From Antitrichia curtipendula (lineage: Eukaryota > Streptophyta > Bryopsida > Hypnales > Leucodontaceae): a DNA stretch of 64,000 nucleotides. A model generated the notes under the pieces. That model worked only from the letters and a program-made list of their open reading frames with translations, was not told where the DNA came from and made no database searches. The translations under genes were made by a program, and so were the position numbers. Position 1 is the first letter of the stretch; each line of letters starts with the position of its first letter. This document shows positions 34,082 through 45,945 of this stretch, in pieces. The stretch lies in NCBI GenBank assembly GCA_951230915.1, contig OX579641.1:13184254-13248253 (forward strand), in the 5' to 3' direction.

Positions 34082-35218
34082 AGATGGGCCACTTGCTTCC
34101 TCTGCCTCTCTAAACCCTAGTTACGACTGCGCATGTTTCCAAGGGAATGTGACCATCGGCAAGCTTCCCTGCTCAACTGCAGGTCAGTAGTTGTACTGAC
34201 CTTTTGAAATTCTGTTACGCTCTGGCCTTGTCAATCCTTTCCCCACTAGTCAAATTGTTCAAGGGCACATATGTATACAACTTCTTGTGACACAGGAATT
34301 GCAGTAGTGAGATGAGTTTTGAATTGGGTCTGTTTGTTACTGTAATTAGGGTTTGCTGAGCGAACTAAAGAAGTGTGCTATTTGGAAAGATGATACTAGT
34401 GTTGCTGAAGTTCTTCAATCTGTTTTTCTGCTTCTTCTAATGGCGCTTTTCTAATCTATTTCTTCCGATCTTTGCAGTTTATGGTCTTCTTCGGTAATGA
34501 GCATTCCTCATTTTGGCGAATCAGTACAATTTTGGCGGCTCGGTACAAATTTTGTAGATCACAATTTTTTTGTAGAGACTGCGTGTACAGATGGGAGGAA
34601 GCTCTCTCTCTCTCTCTCTTGTATTTGGAGTGGTTACAGAGTGAAGCTTAGGATATCATAAATACTTTTTGGCGGTCCCGGAGACTGAAGTTACTTACAA
34701 CCATTTTTGGGCTACTTTTGAGGTCATGCATCCTCGCATTAAATTTTTTGAAATGTGAAGTGAGCTGGAACTATTTTTGACAGGTGTGGTACACTTCTTG
34801 GATTGAATAGCAGGCGCTGTTTTGTGATTGAATTGACTTTTTGTTTGTTTGTAAGCGGTGGCACTCTCTTTGTCTCTTCTCTATTGGCTCCACTTGCATG
34901 TTGGTCTTCACTCTTCGAATCTCTTATGTTTTGTTCTTCATGCTTGCTTGCTTTTTCAATGTACCGTACAATGTAGAAATTGGTTGTATATCTGTGCATG
35001 GCCACCTCGGCATTTCTGGGGGTGTATTTGGCAAAACCTCATTTGCTCTATATTCAATAAACATATCCGAAAGCATACGTGGTAGCATCTGTTATTGTTT
35101 TTAGTCATGGGCCTAAGATTTCATGTTGCATAGTGTGTGCTGTGACAGTTGGTGGATAACTCCTTAGTGCTTGATGTCCAAAATATGGACAATGAATAGA
35201 GAAGATCTAGGAGTTTTT
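34082..35218. other. 3' flank and intergenic; (CT)n microsatellite
   Basis: No further gene is convincing. A pure CT run lies at 34602-34619. T-rich sequence follows the DUF1442 stop and probably includes its 3' untranslated region. Confidence 0.55.
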
Positions 35219-35849
35219 TTAATCCTTAAAAGATGAATTGGTCACCGTGGAAATGGTCACCGTGGAAATTGTCCCTTCTGGATACTGTGGAAATCATTGG
35301 CTTAAAAAAATTGCGAAAGCACTCATTGGAAGTCAAACTACTATTGAAGACCTCCCGTTTTCCCAACAAAATCCCAAAGATGAATAGTTGCACTTTTGTC
35401 CTACATGCGAGGATTCTTTGTCATTCATTGGTCAAAAAATGTTCTCAGCGTCATTTATGTATTAAAAGACGGATTGGTCATATTGGAAATCATCCCTTTG
35501 GATACTATGGGAATCAATGGATTAAAAAAAAAATGCAAAAGCACTGAGTGGAAGTCAAACTTCTATAGAAGACCTCCCATTTTCAAAACAAAATTCCGAG
35601 GATGAATAGTTGCATTTTTGTCCTACACACAAGGATTATTTGTAATTTATTGAACATAAAACGTCCATGACGTTGTTTATAGGTTAAACTCATAATTTCT
35701 CATTAATCCCAACCACTGCTTGACTTGTAAGATAATATTTTTTTATGTTCGATGAATTTGATGAAATTGAGATAAATCATTTATATTTATAAAGATACAA
35801 ACAAAAATATGCAAAAATTCAAGAAAGGTTTGAAGTGCTAAAGGGTTAA
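35219..35849 (+). mobile_element. TTAA-flanked repeat with internal tandem duplication
   Basis: It starts TTAATCCTTAAAAG and ends GTGCTAAAGGGTTAA, giving weakly matching inverted ends bounded by TTAA. Inside, a unit of about 245 bp is present twice (about 35222-35462 and 35463-35690), sharing GATACT(G/A)TGG, AAGCACT, GAAGACCTCCC and GATGAATAGTTGCA. It is probably another piggyBac-type non-autonomous family. It is non-coding. Confidence 0.65.
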
Positions 35850-37107
35850 TACTTTGTTATTTTGCAATTATGTGTGTCATGTACAATGAGCCGAAAAGAT
35901 GGAACCAAGCCATTTCCTCCCCCCCCCCTCTTCCTCCAAGAATTGGCAGCCAATGATTTATTTATTTATAAATCCCCACCCCTCCAATGTTGTTGATCTT
36001 AAATATGGAATACGGGATAGGAATATACGATACCAGATATGAGATATAGATACAATATAGAAGACATATATGAATACAAATATGGATGAGATATCGATTG
36101 GGTTGGGCAAACTAAGTCTAAATTATAAATAGAGAGGGACTTGCTAGCATTTGGGTTTGAGTGGAGGGGTGGGGTTGGGTTAGCTTGGGAGTTAAGGCTG
36201 GGTGGGAATTAAAAAAATTATTTAAATTGTTTAAACATTTAAAATGTTTAACTAGTTAATGCATCTTTTGAGTATATTTCCTCACATTGACAATGAACTC
36301 AAAACATGCAATAATTGCATCAAATATTTTAGTGTCAATTAGTGTTAACTACATCAATTATGTGTGTCATGTACAATGCAATACATGTTGTAGGTTGTAT
36401 ATAATATTCTTTTCTATTATGATTGTGGTTGTTTGTGAAATGTAATGAACATGGGGCAATGAATGTGAAAAGTAATACCATAAAAGTGATTTTCATTCAT
36501 CTTTGTAAAGATGAAATATTTATTTATTTGGGTGAGAATTTTTTATCAAATGCATATGATAATTTCTAAGGATTTCATCAACAATTGAAGAATTTGTCAG
36601 AGATAAGTAACTTCATGTAAAAATGTTGGTAATATCATGACAAAACACTTGTTTTATTGTCTTGAATTCACACTTTTGATTCTTCAAAAGTTCACCCTAA
36701 AGGCTATGAGATTTTGCATATTTCCAAATTTTCTATTCTAAAACTAAGTATTAAATGAACAAGGATAATTGTCAAGATAATTATTAGATTTTTAGTTTGT
36801 CAGAGTATCCACAAAGATAAAAATTAAAGTGACAGTTGTGCATTGTGAGCAAGGCATGCCCTTGCCTAATTTTGAGGGAAGTGCTCATGTGAGACTTTGA
36901 GAGTATATATATGTAGTAGAAATGGGGGTGCATATTAGAGATAGGATCATTTTAGGGACAACACATAGCATCTAAAACCTCTATAAATGTCATCGAATAT
37001 GGGGGAAAGTGGTTGTGGGTTGTTAATAAAATGTTCACGGCTTCACTCTATGAATTATTTTGTAATTTTAAAGCAAATCACTTGAAAATTTCACAAAAAA
37101 TATAATT
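35850..37107. other. AT-rich stretch without recognisable gene
   Basis: No coding is seen. A C-run occurs near 35918. Repeated ATACGA/GATATGAGATA words lie at 36008-36090. Nothing else is supported. Confidence 0.6.
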
Positions 37108-37707
37108 TTAACCCCTAAAGCCCCGCTTGTTCCCTTGGGGGACAATTTGGGTCCGGGTAGGTTCTTATTGTCTCAATTTGAAGTAAATTTTTTTGAGATT
37201 TTTTTGAGGTTGTGTAGCTGTGCAAGAGCTTTGTGGATATATAATTTTTGTTTCAATCGGATGCCGGATGAAAAAGTTATGGCACAATGAGCAAGAAATG
37301 GAGATTGGCAGGCAGCCCAAACAAAATAACCAGAAGTCAAAAAAAAAATATTTGAATTTTTTTCCTAAAATATTATGTTTTTACCTATACGTGAAGATTT
37401 TATTCATTCTATTTGGACTAGGGATGAGAAAGTTATGGACAATCTTATTTTTTCGGGCAATTTAAGCATCTTCTTGAAAAAAAAAATTATGTTCAACTTT
37501 GACTGCTAATATCTTCCAATCCGTACGGTGAAATTTGATGAAATTTTTATTGCATGATCTCAGACAAGTTGAGTACAAGATCCTACGGTTAAATCCCCCC
37601 CCCCAAAAAAAAAAAAAAAAAAAATTGGTTTCTTTAAGTGAATACAATAGAAGTGGTAGTTTTGAGTGGTTTTTGGCAGAAAACACCCTTGGGCCTTTAG
37701 GGGTTAA
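37108..37707 (+). mobile_element. piggyBac-type MITE, copy D (short form)
   Basis: TTAACCCCTAAAGCCCC at the left and GGGCCTTTAGGGGTTAA at the right, 600 bp long. It is collinear with copies B and C but lacks about 340 bp from the middle. A poly-C/poly-A tract lies at about 37596-37624. Clean ends suggest a relatively young copy. Confidence 0.85.
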
Positions 37708-37874
37708 TCAAAATTTATAATTCTACTTGGGTTTCATTCGTGAAACAAGCACACAACTCTGAAAAAATGTCCCCCTCTTGGAGTTGGCCCAAGATATTCA
37801 AATTGCTAGTTTACATAGTAATAGTGGAGTTGGCCCCAAGATATTCAGAATTGCTAGTTTGCATGTAGTGGTAA

Positions 37875-38693
37875 GAGTATTTGCAATGCTCCCTGCAATA
37901 AAGACAATATCGGCACTAAGTTGAGTGCAAACTTATTTTTAATTAAAATTGCACTCCAAAGCAACCATTATTGGGGTCTTCAATTCTATGGCTTTGGTGT
38001 GCAACCACCTGATACTAGCTAATTTGCAAATGTGAAGGGCTTGCAAGTTGGCCTATTGTAGGAATAGTCATTATTGCCAGTGCTTTTCAAGCACTAGTAT
38101 GTGTGTTAATCAATTCATCTTTCCCTTATTTTCATGAAAAATTTGTTTTTAATATAGATTTTTTTTTAAATTTATAATATGGAAAAGTTCATTTAACGTT
38201 TGGATTGTTGGCTTTGCATTGGGTCAATTTTTCCAAAGAGCATCTGCAATGCATAGTCAGCGTACAAAGCCCTACAATGGCAAATGGTGGGCCATTCCAC
38301 AAGACCTGCATAGTGCCGGGTTTTCCTTTGGAAAAATTGACCCAATGCAAAACTGACAATTCAGGCATCAAATGAACTTTTCCGTGCTATAAAAAGAAAG
38401 GGAAAAAAAATTACATAAAAAAAATGTTTTTCATGAAAACAAGGAAAAGTTGAATTGATTAATGTACATACCAATGCTTGCAAAGTATTGACACTAATGA
38501 CTATTCCTACAGCAGGCCAGCTTGCAAGCCCTTCACATTTGCAAATTAGTCAATCCTAGGTGGTTGCATACCGAGGTCATGGAATTGAAGACCCCAAATA
38601 CGGTTGCATTAGAGCGCAATTTTAATTAAAAATAAGTCTGCACTCAACATAGTGACGATACTGTCTCTGTTGCACGGAGCATTGCAGATGCTG
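37875..38693. mobile_element. PIF/Harbinger-type foldback MITE with TAA target duplications
   Basis: The ends GAGTATTTGCAATGCTCC and GGAGCATTGCAGATGCTG are inverted. Both sides are flanked by TAA (37872-37874 and 38694-38696), the PIF/Harbinger target type. The arms run about 400 bp with matching landmarks (TTATTTTTAATTAAAATTGC near 37945 against its complement near 38615, and GGAAAAATTGACCCAATGC around 38335 against its complement near 38212). It is non-coding and can form a long hairpin. Confidence 0.85.
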
Positions 38694-38809
38694 TAATAAG
38701 CTTCTCTACCTTATATGTTTAGAATCACCAGAACCGGATGTTGCACGGAGCATTGCAGATGCTGTAATAAGCTTCTCTACCTTATATGTTTAGAATCACC
38801 AGAACCGGA
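38668..38809. repeat. 71 bp perfect tandem duplication
   Basis: Units 38668-38738 and 38739-38809 are identical from TGTTGCACGGAGCATTGCAG through CACCAGAACCGGA. The unit contains the right end of the preceding MITE plus flanking DNA, so the duplication happened after that insertion. Confidence 0.92.
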
Positions 38810-39178
38810 AGTTGGATCCCCCAAAGTACTGTTCTTGAAATTGTGCCACAAGGTTTATAATTCAACGCTGCAAAAATTAATGAGGCACCCTGGGAATATA
38901 AGATATAATTTGCCTATGATGCTTTTACGATTCTAAGCGATACCTCAACAGCAGAACGGGTCCTGAGAGTAGCGCATTCAAGCTCTTTTGCACTTGAACT
39001 AAATTTCTCAGTCGACAAACAAGGGATCACCTCTCTGCATACATCTCTTTTGTCCATGAAATCTCTAAGATGTAGATGCTCAACCCTCTAAATATACAAT
39101 GATCATGCCTTGAATTCGCATGTAGTCAGACTAATCTAGTCTCTACCTAGCGTGCCTTAGGAGGTCAGCCCTGCTAAA
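38810..39178. other. 3' flank of the PPR-SMR gene
   Basis: No other gene is seen. It is presumed to hold the 3' untranslated region of the minus-strand PPR-SMR gene. Confidence 0.5.
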
Positions 39179-42100
39179 TCAACTGTTGGCTGTAGGAACA
39201 TCCAGAGTGACGGTCTGTAACCATTGTCGAACTTTTTCACCCGAGGATTCCAGCCAGTCCTGTCTTTCAGCACATTCTTCAAAGGGAGAAGACATGACCT
39301 TCAGAACAGATGAAATCACAACAATGAGCCTGAGCTCATCTCCGTTTACTTGCCTGCCAACTCCAGTTTCAATGATGATGCGACTGGGAAGCTGCTGACC
39401 TTCTTTGATCGCATACCGAAGAGATGACAACCAGCTTAGAAGGGCACAGTGCGCAGCGCCAGTAGAGAGAGAGCGCAGATGTAGCAACCACATAGTAGGT
39501 GACTTGGTTTGCAGGTCTGGGTACACACCCAATGAATGCAGCATTGGGAGGAGGAGAAAAGCGTGATTGCGGTCTCCCTTATGCCAAGCCAGCTGCATTA
39601 AGGAGTTGCAAATTGCCTTGTGAGCCTCCACTGCGAGATCCTTAAGCAATGACTCAAAGTCCCTTCGGAGATTCCTCAACACAAACTCAGATTCAAAGAT
39701 CTGTCCCACAATGGTATCCAGCATTGCGTTGCACTTTCTCAAGCAGCTGCGGATAAGCTCCACGTCTTCGTTTCTGTCGCATGAGTTCAAAAGATTAAGG
39801 ACTACGCAACATAGCCGGTCGTCAGGAGCGCAGTTTACCAACACCATTTCATTAAGAATCTCTTCGACCTTCCTATAGTCTTTGGCGTTCCCATATGCTT
39901 GTAAAAGGCAGGTGTAGGCCATGACATCAGCTCGATATCCAGCTTCAATTAAACTAGAAAACATTCGTTGAGCCTCCGTTGCCATACCCTGTTTCGCATA
40001 TAAACTTATCATGTTCCTGTAAGTCCAGTCATTCGGGTGGCACGCCATCCCTACCATCTCTCTCAAGTATTGATCCGCTTGTGATACTAGTCCAGCATCG
40101 CCGCACATTTTGATCACTGTATTATACAAAATGACATCGCACGTTATTCCTTGCCTCAAACGACAGAAAACCTCCAAACCTTCCACCACATTGCCAGATC
40201 TGTGATACGTTTCCAACACTGTGCTGAGTGTCACAGCATTCGGCTTCACTCCTGCTTGCTCCATTTCTTCAAAAATCCTCAATGCATGGCCCATCCTACC
40301 CGCACGTCCAAGAGAAGAAATCAAAATGTTGTAAATAATCGAGTCGGGTTGGACACCGGAGTCCTTCATTTCCTGGAATGTTGAAATTGCCGCTTTCATG
40401 TATCCTGCTCTTCCAAACAGCCTAACCATTGTACCGTATGTCACTTTGTCCGGTTTCCAGCCAGCTTCTCTCAAATTACCGTACAGTGCAACCGCTTCAT
40501 CATACTTGCCCATTTTTCCATACACGTCTAACATAGTGCTGTAAGTGACGGCATCCGGAACACACCGCGCCTCATGCATTCTATCAAACCATGCCATTGC
40601 CTCATCCTGGCAGGAAATATCAAGAACAGCTGTGTGAGCACACAACTATCGTTCTTAAACGAGCAAATTATTTTCATGCAGAAAAGATAAATGGCATGCC
40701 ATGACACTTTATTTGGAACTATGCTATCTTTCACAAATTAGTAAGAAACTAGTATGGCTAGCGTAGTTGCCACAACTAATAGAGCCCAACTCAACTCATA
40801 GGTCCAAATCCTGTGAAACCATCAATGTGCGCAACTCCTCCTCGAGGACTTTCAGACAGTACCAAGAATACTGTTTTCAGCCTAAAATTGCGGAGATCAA
40901 TGGCATGACGACAAAATAAACAACGAAACAATTATCTTAATGTATGGATTAGGGTTACTTGATGAACCTGACGATTGCAGCGGTTAGCACAGCTGATCAG
41001 CGTACTGTACGTGATGTTGTCAGGAAGAATTCCACCATGAATCATATCTAGAGCAATTCGTTCAGAGAGATCCCATTGCCGCCCGCGACGTAGCACCTTC
41101 AGCATCACATTGTAAGTGTAGATATTGAGACTTGAGTTTTGTTCGGCCTGCAACCACTTGAACAATGATAGCGCCAGTCTCCAACTATTCAAGTTATTTA
41201 GGATGGCGACTACGTCGAAAGGGCTAATTGCGCCTTCGAAATCTTTGAATGCCAAAGCCACCCCTTCCTCGCTCTCGTTTGCAGACTTTACTCTGCGTCC
41301 AAATATCAAAATCATGAATAAATATCGTAAACCCTAAAGGCCACTAACACATTCTAAACATTAGCACAAATACAAAGCAAAATAATTAGAACCATCCCCT
41401 GAATTAAATACATGAACTCGAGCTGCAAATCGGCTGAATGCTGTACTATTTATTCTATTTGGTGTATGAAGCACTAAATTTGCAGGTTTAATGGTTATTC
41501 GAATCCATGTATTTGTGTACCTACGACGGATAAGGTTTAGTGAAGTTTAGAACCTCATGTTGCCCTCTTGTTGATTGAATAAGTATTCACTTTAGTATAG
41601 AATATTTTCTCTTTCTGTCTTTCAATGGTCCCAAGGTTAACCTAAAAGGTTCATTTCCTGTATGGCATGCTATTTTAGTGGCACATTTCATCATAGATGA
41701 CACTGAATAGAATTAAATGGCGTGGTGGCGCCGGTATTTATCCACACAGTTAATAAAAATGATGAGAGCAGCCTACGATGAGCATTCTCTTCATGAATTT
41801 TCAGAGAGCTTAATCAGATTAAATGCAACAAGCAAGCATCACCAAAACCTATAAATCTCACATGTCAAGAACTTGTCCGACAACGCCCGAATTCGATGAA
41901 GCTCGCCGGGTCCCGCCCTTGTGTTGTTGTCTCGGGCTCTGACTATTGTTCTTCACGGGTATCTCAAAATACTCCAACCTGTTGGACGCCACCCTCGTTC
42001 CCAACACGCGCTTACTCAAAATTTCCAAGTTGAGCAAACGCAATTGCTCCCCGAGCGACTTGTGCTGCTCGCTACTCGTCGCGTCGCTCCCATTCGACTT

Positions 42101-42229
42101 TTCCTCGTTGTGCAAAGTGCCACTGCTGCAACTAACGACAATTCTCATCGTCCGTGCGGAGACCACGACTTTTGAAGGATGTACGGGCTTATAGCTCCCA
42201 TGACCAAGACAATGGGGAGCCAGAGCCAT
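39179..42229 (-). CDS. PPR-SMR protein, SOT1-like, probably chloroplast
   Basis: Three minus-strand exons, 42229-41862, 41292-40968 and 40606-39179, join with correct GT-AG sites and phases into 706 codons plus stop. The ATG at 42229 is chosen because MALAPHCLGHGSYKPVHPSK looks like a chloroplast transit peptide; the frame is open further upstream but without another ATG. Exon 2 holds the region before the repeats (PFDVVAILNNLNSW). From NIYTYNVMLKVLRRGRQWDL on there are about ten P-type PPR motifs (VTYSTMLDVYGKMGKYDEAV, VTYGTMVRLFGRAGYMKAAI and so on). The C-terminus has an SMR domain (LHLRSLSTGAAHCALLSWLS) with the motif TGVGR in place of TGxGxH. Layout and length match Arabidopsis SOT1 (At5g46580, 711 residues by my recollection), which processes the 23S-4.5S rRNA precursor in plastids. 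PPR repeats bind RNA sequence-specifically; SMR may be an endonuclease. The gene looks intact, with a transposon 364 bp upstream of its ATG. Confidence 0.93.
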
Positions 42230-42592
42230 TGTGAAAACTTGAAACACAAAACCACTCCACTCAATGTGTTTCAATTCCACAGACGGGGCTTCCTGTAGCG
42301 AAAAATCCACTGATATTACTGTAATTTACGACATTTATTCTCAAATTCTGAGTAGAATAACGCCACGAGGCCACAGAACCTGGAAAATCAGGCAACAATT
42401 GTGCAAAACGCGAGCTCCGAATCGAAATTCCTTAAACCCTACTGAGAACCTCACGGTGGACAGAGGGTCTCCAGTTCTGGATAAGCCAGTTGGTAACGTA
42501 GCTAACGATATTCATCCTAATGTGATTGTTATCATCCAGGTTATCAATGAGCTCGGGGTTCCACCAGTGATCCCAGAACTAGTTTATGGAAT
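42230..42592 (-). promoter_or_regulatory. Remaining native upstream region of the PPR-SMR gene
   Basis: Only about 363 bp separate the ATG from the Harbinger insertion site TTA (42593-42595). The frame is open upstream as far as a GTG at 42308-42310. No core promoter motif is clear. Native sequence beyond this point now lies beyond 59553, 17 kb away. Confidence 0.5.
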
Positions 42593-42600
42593 TTAGAGCA

Positions 42601-42644
42601 TCTCCAGCAGTCCGCACTAGACGGACGTGCCAGACTGCTGGAGA
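42601..42644. repeat. Hairpin at the left terminus of the Harbinger element
   Basis: TCTCCAGCAGTC (42601-42612) and GACTGCTGGAGA (42633-42644) are a perfect 12 bp inverted repeat with a 20 bp loop, just inside the end. It may be a transposase or Myb-protein binding site; that role is inferred. Confidence 0.85.
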
Positions 42645-42979
42645 CCGTGCTCAGACGGGCCAAAGGGGCCGGCGCGTTGCCGGAACCCCAACAGCACCTG
42701 CCTGCAAGGCGTGTCATCGGCCATATTGTCAGGGTATCCTGAAAATCGAGATTGAGAAGTAATTTGGAGAAAGTTGGGCACTATTGGGCAGCATCATTGA
42801 GCCATCACATTGGGCACCCAAAAAAAACTGAGCAGTTTTGGATTGAAGAGAGAAGTTTGCCAAAACTGCGAGCTCTTTTGAAGGTCGATTTTGGAAGCTT
42901 GGTTGTAGCTCTTGCTTCTTTTTCTTGTTTGAGAGTTATCTTTAGAGGGATTTTTTGGGGGTTTTCGCCTCTATTGACT

Positions 42980-44273
42980 ATGGAGGAATGGAGGGTCCGA
43001 CTTCTTGCTACTAGAAATCAAATTAGAGAAGATGATTTGGAAGATGAAGCAATGTTAAACTTTGTACAAGGTTTAGGGTTTGAGGACAATGAACCCATTG
43101 TGCCTCATGAATGGGGTGGTTCCCATCCAAGTAGAGCCCCAAACGTTGAGAGATTTAGGCATGCCATGTATGAACGTATGATGTAAGATTACTTTGTTGA
43201 TGCACCTATTTACGGACCATCCCTCTTCCGGCGACGCTTCCGCATGCAACGTTCTTTATTAGTGCATATTATAGAGAAGGTGTGCGCCCATGATGACTAC
43301 TTTGTGCAAAAGAGGGATTGTACTGGTACATTGGGCTTTTCTCCACATCAAAAGATCACCTGCGCGTTGTGTATGTTGTGTTATGGGCTTTGTGCAGATG
43401 CCACAGATGAGTACTGCAGGACTAGTGAAAGCACTGCCATGAAGTCACTGAAGCAGTTTTGTATTGCTATTCGTAGTGAATTTGAGGGTTACCATCTCCG
43501 GCAACCAACATGTGCTAATTTAGAGAAACAATTGGCTATCAACAGTGCCCGTGGTTTGTCAAGTATGTTTGCATCTTTAGACTGCATGCATTATGACTGG
43601 AGAAACTATCTAGTTGCGTGGCAGGGGGATTTGGGGGATAGGGACGGGAACCGTTCCATTATCTTGGAGGCCATTGCAGATGGAGGCTTGCATATTTGGC
43701 ATGTGTTTTTTGGACTCCCGGGTTCAAACAACAATTTCAATGTTTTTAGATCGTTTTCCACTTGTCCAAAATTTATTGACAAGTGCGACTTTGGACATGA
43801 CCTTTGTGGTTAACGGTTGTCAATACAACCGTTACTACTTATTGACTGATGGTATCTACCCTCGTTGGTCCTGCTTTGTTCAAAGCATTCATTTGCCCCT
43901 GGATGAGAAGAACGCTCACTTTGCCATGAGACAGGAGGCAGTTTGTAAAGATGTAGAACGATGCTTTGGTGTTCTCCAAGCTCGTTTTGCAATTATCCAG
44001 AATCCCAATCGGCATTGGAGTATGGAGACCATTCAGACATCATGTTCACATGCTGCATTTACACAACATGATCCTTGAAGATGAAGAAGGTGTTGAAGGC
44101 TTGGAGGATATCATTGAGGATTTAGAAAGTGATGCAGTGCCTATGTATAGAGATTTGGCATTTGAAGAACTAGTATCCGGCACACTTGAGATAGAAAATG
44201 TGGACACACATTTTGACTTGAGAAGAGATCTGATAGAACACTTGTGGAGTTTAAAAGGGTCTAACATAGCATA
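42980..44273 (+). pseudogene. PIF/Harbinger DDE transposase, decayed
   Basis: The ATG near 42980 gives MEEWRVRLLATRNQIREDDL. A TAA at 43184-43186 breaks YERMM from DYFVDAPIYGPSLFRRRFRM. The long frame to 43813 has the helix-turn-helix-like region (LGFSPHQKITCALCMLCYGL), then ASLDCMHYDWRN (first Asp), DRDGNRSIILEAIADGGLHI and WHVFFGLPGSNNNFNVF. After a frameshift near 43780 come TFVVNGCQYNRYYLLTDGIY (second Asp) and KDVERCFGVLQARFAIIQNP (Glu). A further slip near 44040 leads to LHLHNMILEDEEGVEG and an acidic tail. All three catalytic acids survive, with three disabling changes. It is similar to the plant 'Plant_tran' DDE nucleases. Confidence 0.92.
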
Positions 44274-44947
44274 GATATAGATTTGTAGCTTTTACTACAC
44301 TAGAAGCAATGATATAGAAATTTTATTTTGCCATTCATATCATGTTTTGCGTAATATTAAATATATTTGTCATTTTTTTGTATTGCATATGTTAACTTTT
44401 AATTGTTGCTCAATTTCAATGAAGCATATCAAATTCAAGTTAAAAAAAGCAAGAATTTCATTTATGTTGAATTATTTCATTTGAAATTTATGGTTTTCTA
44501 TAAGAATTAATTACAAAATATTATTGATTAATTTTTTTAATTAAAATTCATAAATATGTAGAAAACATCTATATGCACATTTTTCATATCAAGAAATATG
44601 CCATTCTATAACAAAAAATCCTTCTAAAAAAAGTTCAATGTGAGTTGTCATATGATCAAATTTTGTAAAATAGATATTTCTATAATTTAAATACATTTTG
44701 CTATTTGACCCTCAAGTCTACAACACATTTTTAATTTTTCACTTAGATTTAAATTCAATAAATAAAAAGGATATTAGAGTATGCTTTAGCTCTACATAAA
44801 GTACACTTCAACTCGCTCGATTTTTTTTACTTAGATTTAAATTCTAAAAAAAAATCAAAGTGTGTTGAGGTGTGCTTGAGCTCTACTTGAAGCACACCTC
44901 AACACACTTTGCGCTTTTTACTTAGATTTAAATGTAGAAAATTGTCT
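44274..44947. other. AT-rich stretch inside the Harbinger element
   Basis: No coding is seen. The words ACTTAGATTTAAATT and CTC(T)ACTTGAAGCACACCTCAA recur near 44740-44935 in direct and inverted form. Confidence 0.55.
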
Positions 44948-45945
44948 GAGATTGGCTCAAGTGTGACTAATGTGACTAATACCCCTTGGAACATTAGTTA
45001 CATTAGTCACAATTGAGTAAATTTGTCAAAATATTTGCATAGATGAGTGAAATTCTCTAAAAAGTTGCATAAATGTTATTTACTATATAAGGCACCTATG
45101 TGCAAATTTATGGAAGTACTAGCACTTTTTGATTTTTTTACTATTTCTTATTGTTTTAACTCCAAATCCAAATAAAATTTCAAAAAAATGTTGACTTGTC
45201 CAATTTTTTATGTTAAGATGTTTGTTTAGAATTAGTTGCAACTATTGAGAAGTTAGAGGACAATATTAGAATACATAAGGCTAGAATTTTGCTCAAGTGT
45301 AACTAATGTGACTAATACCCCCAGGGGTATTAGTCACATTAGTCACAATTAAGTAAATTTGCCAAAACTTTTGCGTGGATGGCTGAAATTTTCTAAATAC
45401 TTGTATATATATTCTTTACTATATTAGGCACATATGTTCAAATTTGTGAAAGCATTGGACACTTTTTTATTATTTTACAATTTTTTATTATTTTCACATC
45501 AAATCCAAATAAAATTTCAAAAAGATGTTAAAGTGTCTAGTTTTTTTATATTAGGATGCTTGTTTAGGATCAGTTGCAACTATTGGGAAGTTTGAGGACA
45601 ATTTTAAAAGACACTAGACAAGCACTTTGGGAGATTGGCTCAAGTGTGACTAGTGTAACTAATACCCCCTTGGGGGCATTAGTCACATTAGTCACAGTTG
45701 AGTAAATATGCCAAAACCATTGTATAAACGAGTGAAATTTTCTAAAAAGTTCTATATATGCTCTTTACTATACAAGGCGCTTACGTTCAAATTTGTGGAA
45801 GCATTGGACACTTTTTGAGTTTTTTACAATTTCTTATTATTTTCACATCAAATCCAAATTTAGTTTCAAAAAGATGTTAAATTGTATAGTTTTTTAATAT
45901 TAGGGTTTAGAATTTAGAATTATTGGCAACTATTGGGAAGTTTTT
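44948..45945. repeat. Three tandem copies of a 340 bp unit carrying the nested element's terminus
   Basis: Units start near 44948, 45284 and 45631, with spacings of about 336 and 347 bp. Each opens GCTCAAGTGT(G/A)ACTA and contains a palindrome (GTGACTAATACCCC facing GGGG(T/C)ATTAGTCACATTAG). Each then has a shared body with ACTATA(T/C)(A/T)AGGC, GGAAG, and TCAAATCCAAA. The body is the inverted-repeat end described for the nested element, so the left terminus has been tandemly multiplied. Confidence 0.85.

Noticed and set aside
42308..42310. GTG as start of the PPR-SMR protein
   Set aside because: The frame is open to there, but a plant nuclear gene should start with ATG; the ATG at 42229 gives a transit-peptide-like N-terminus.
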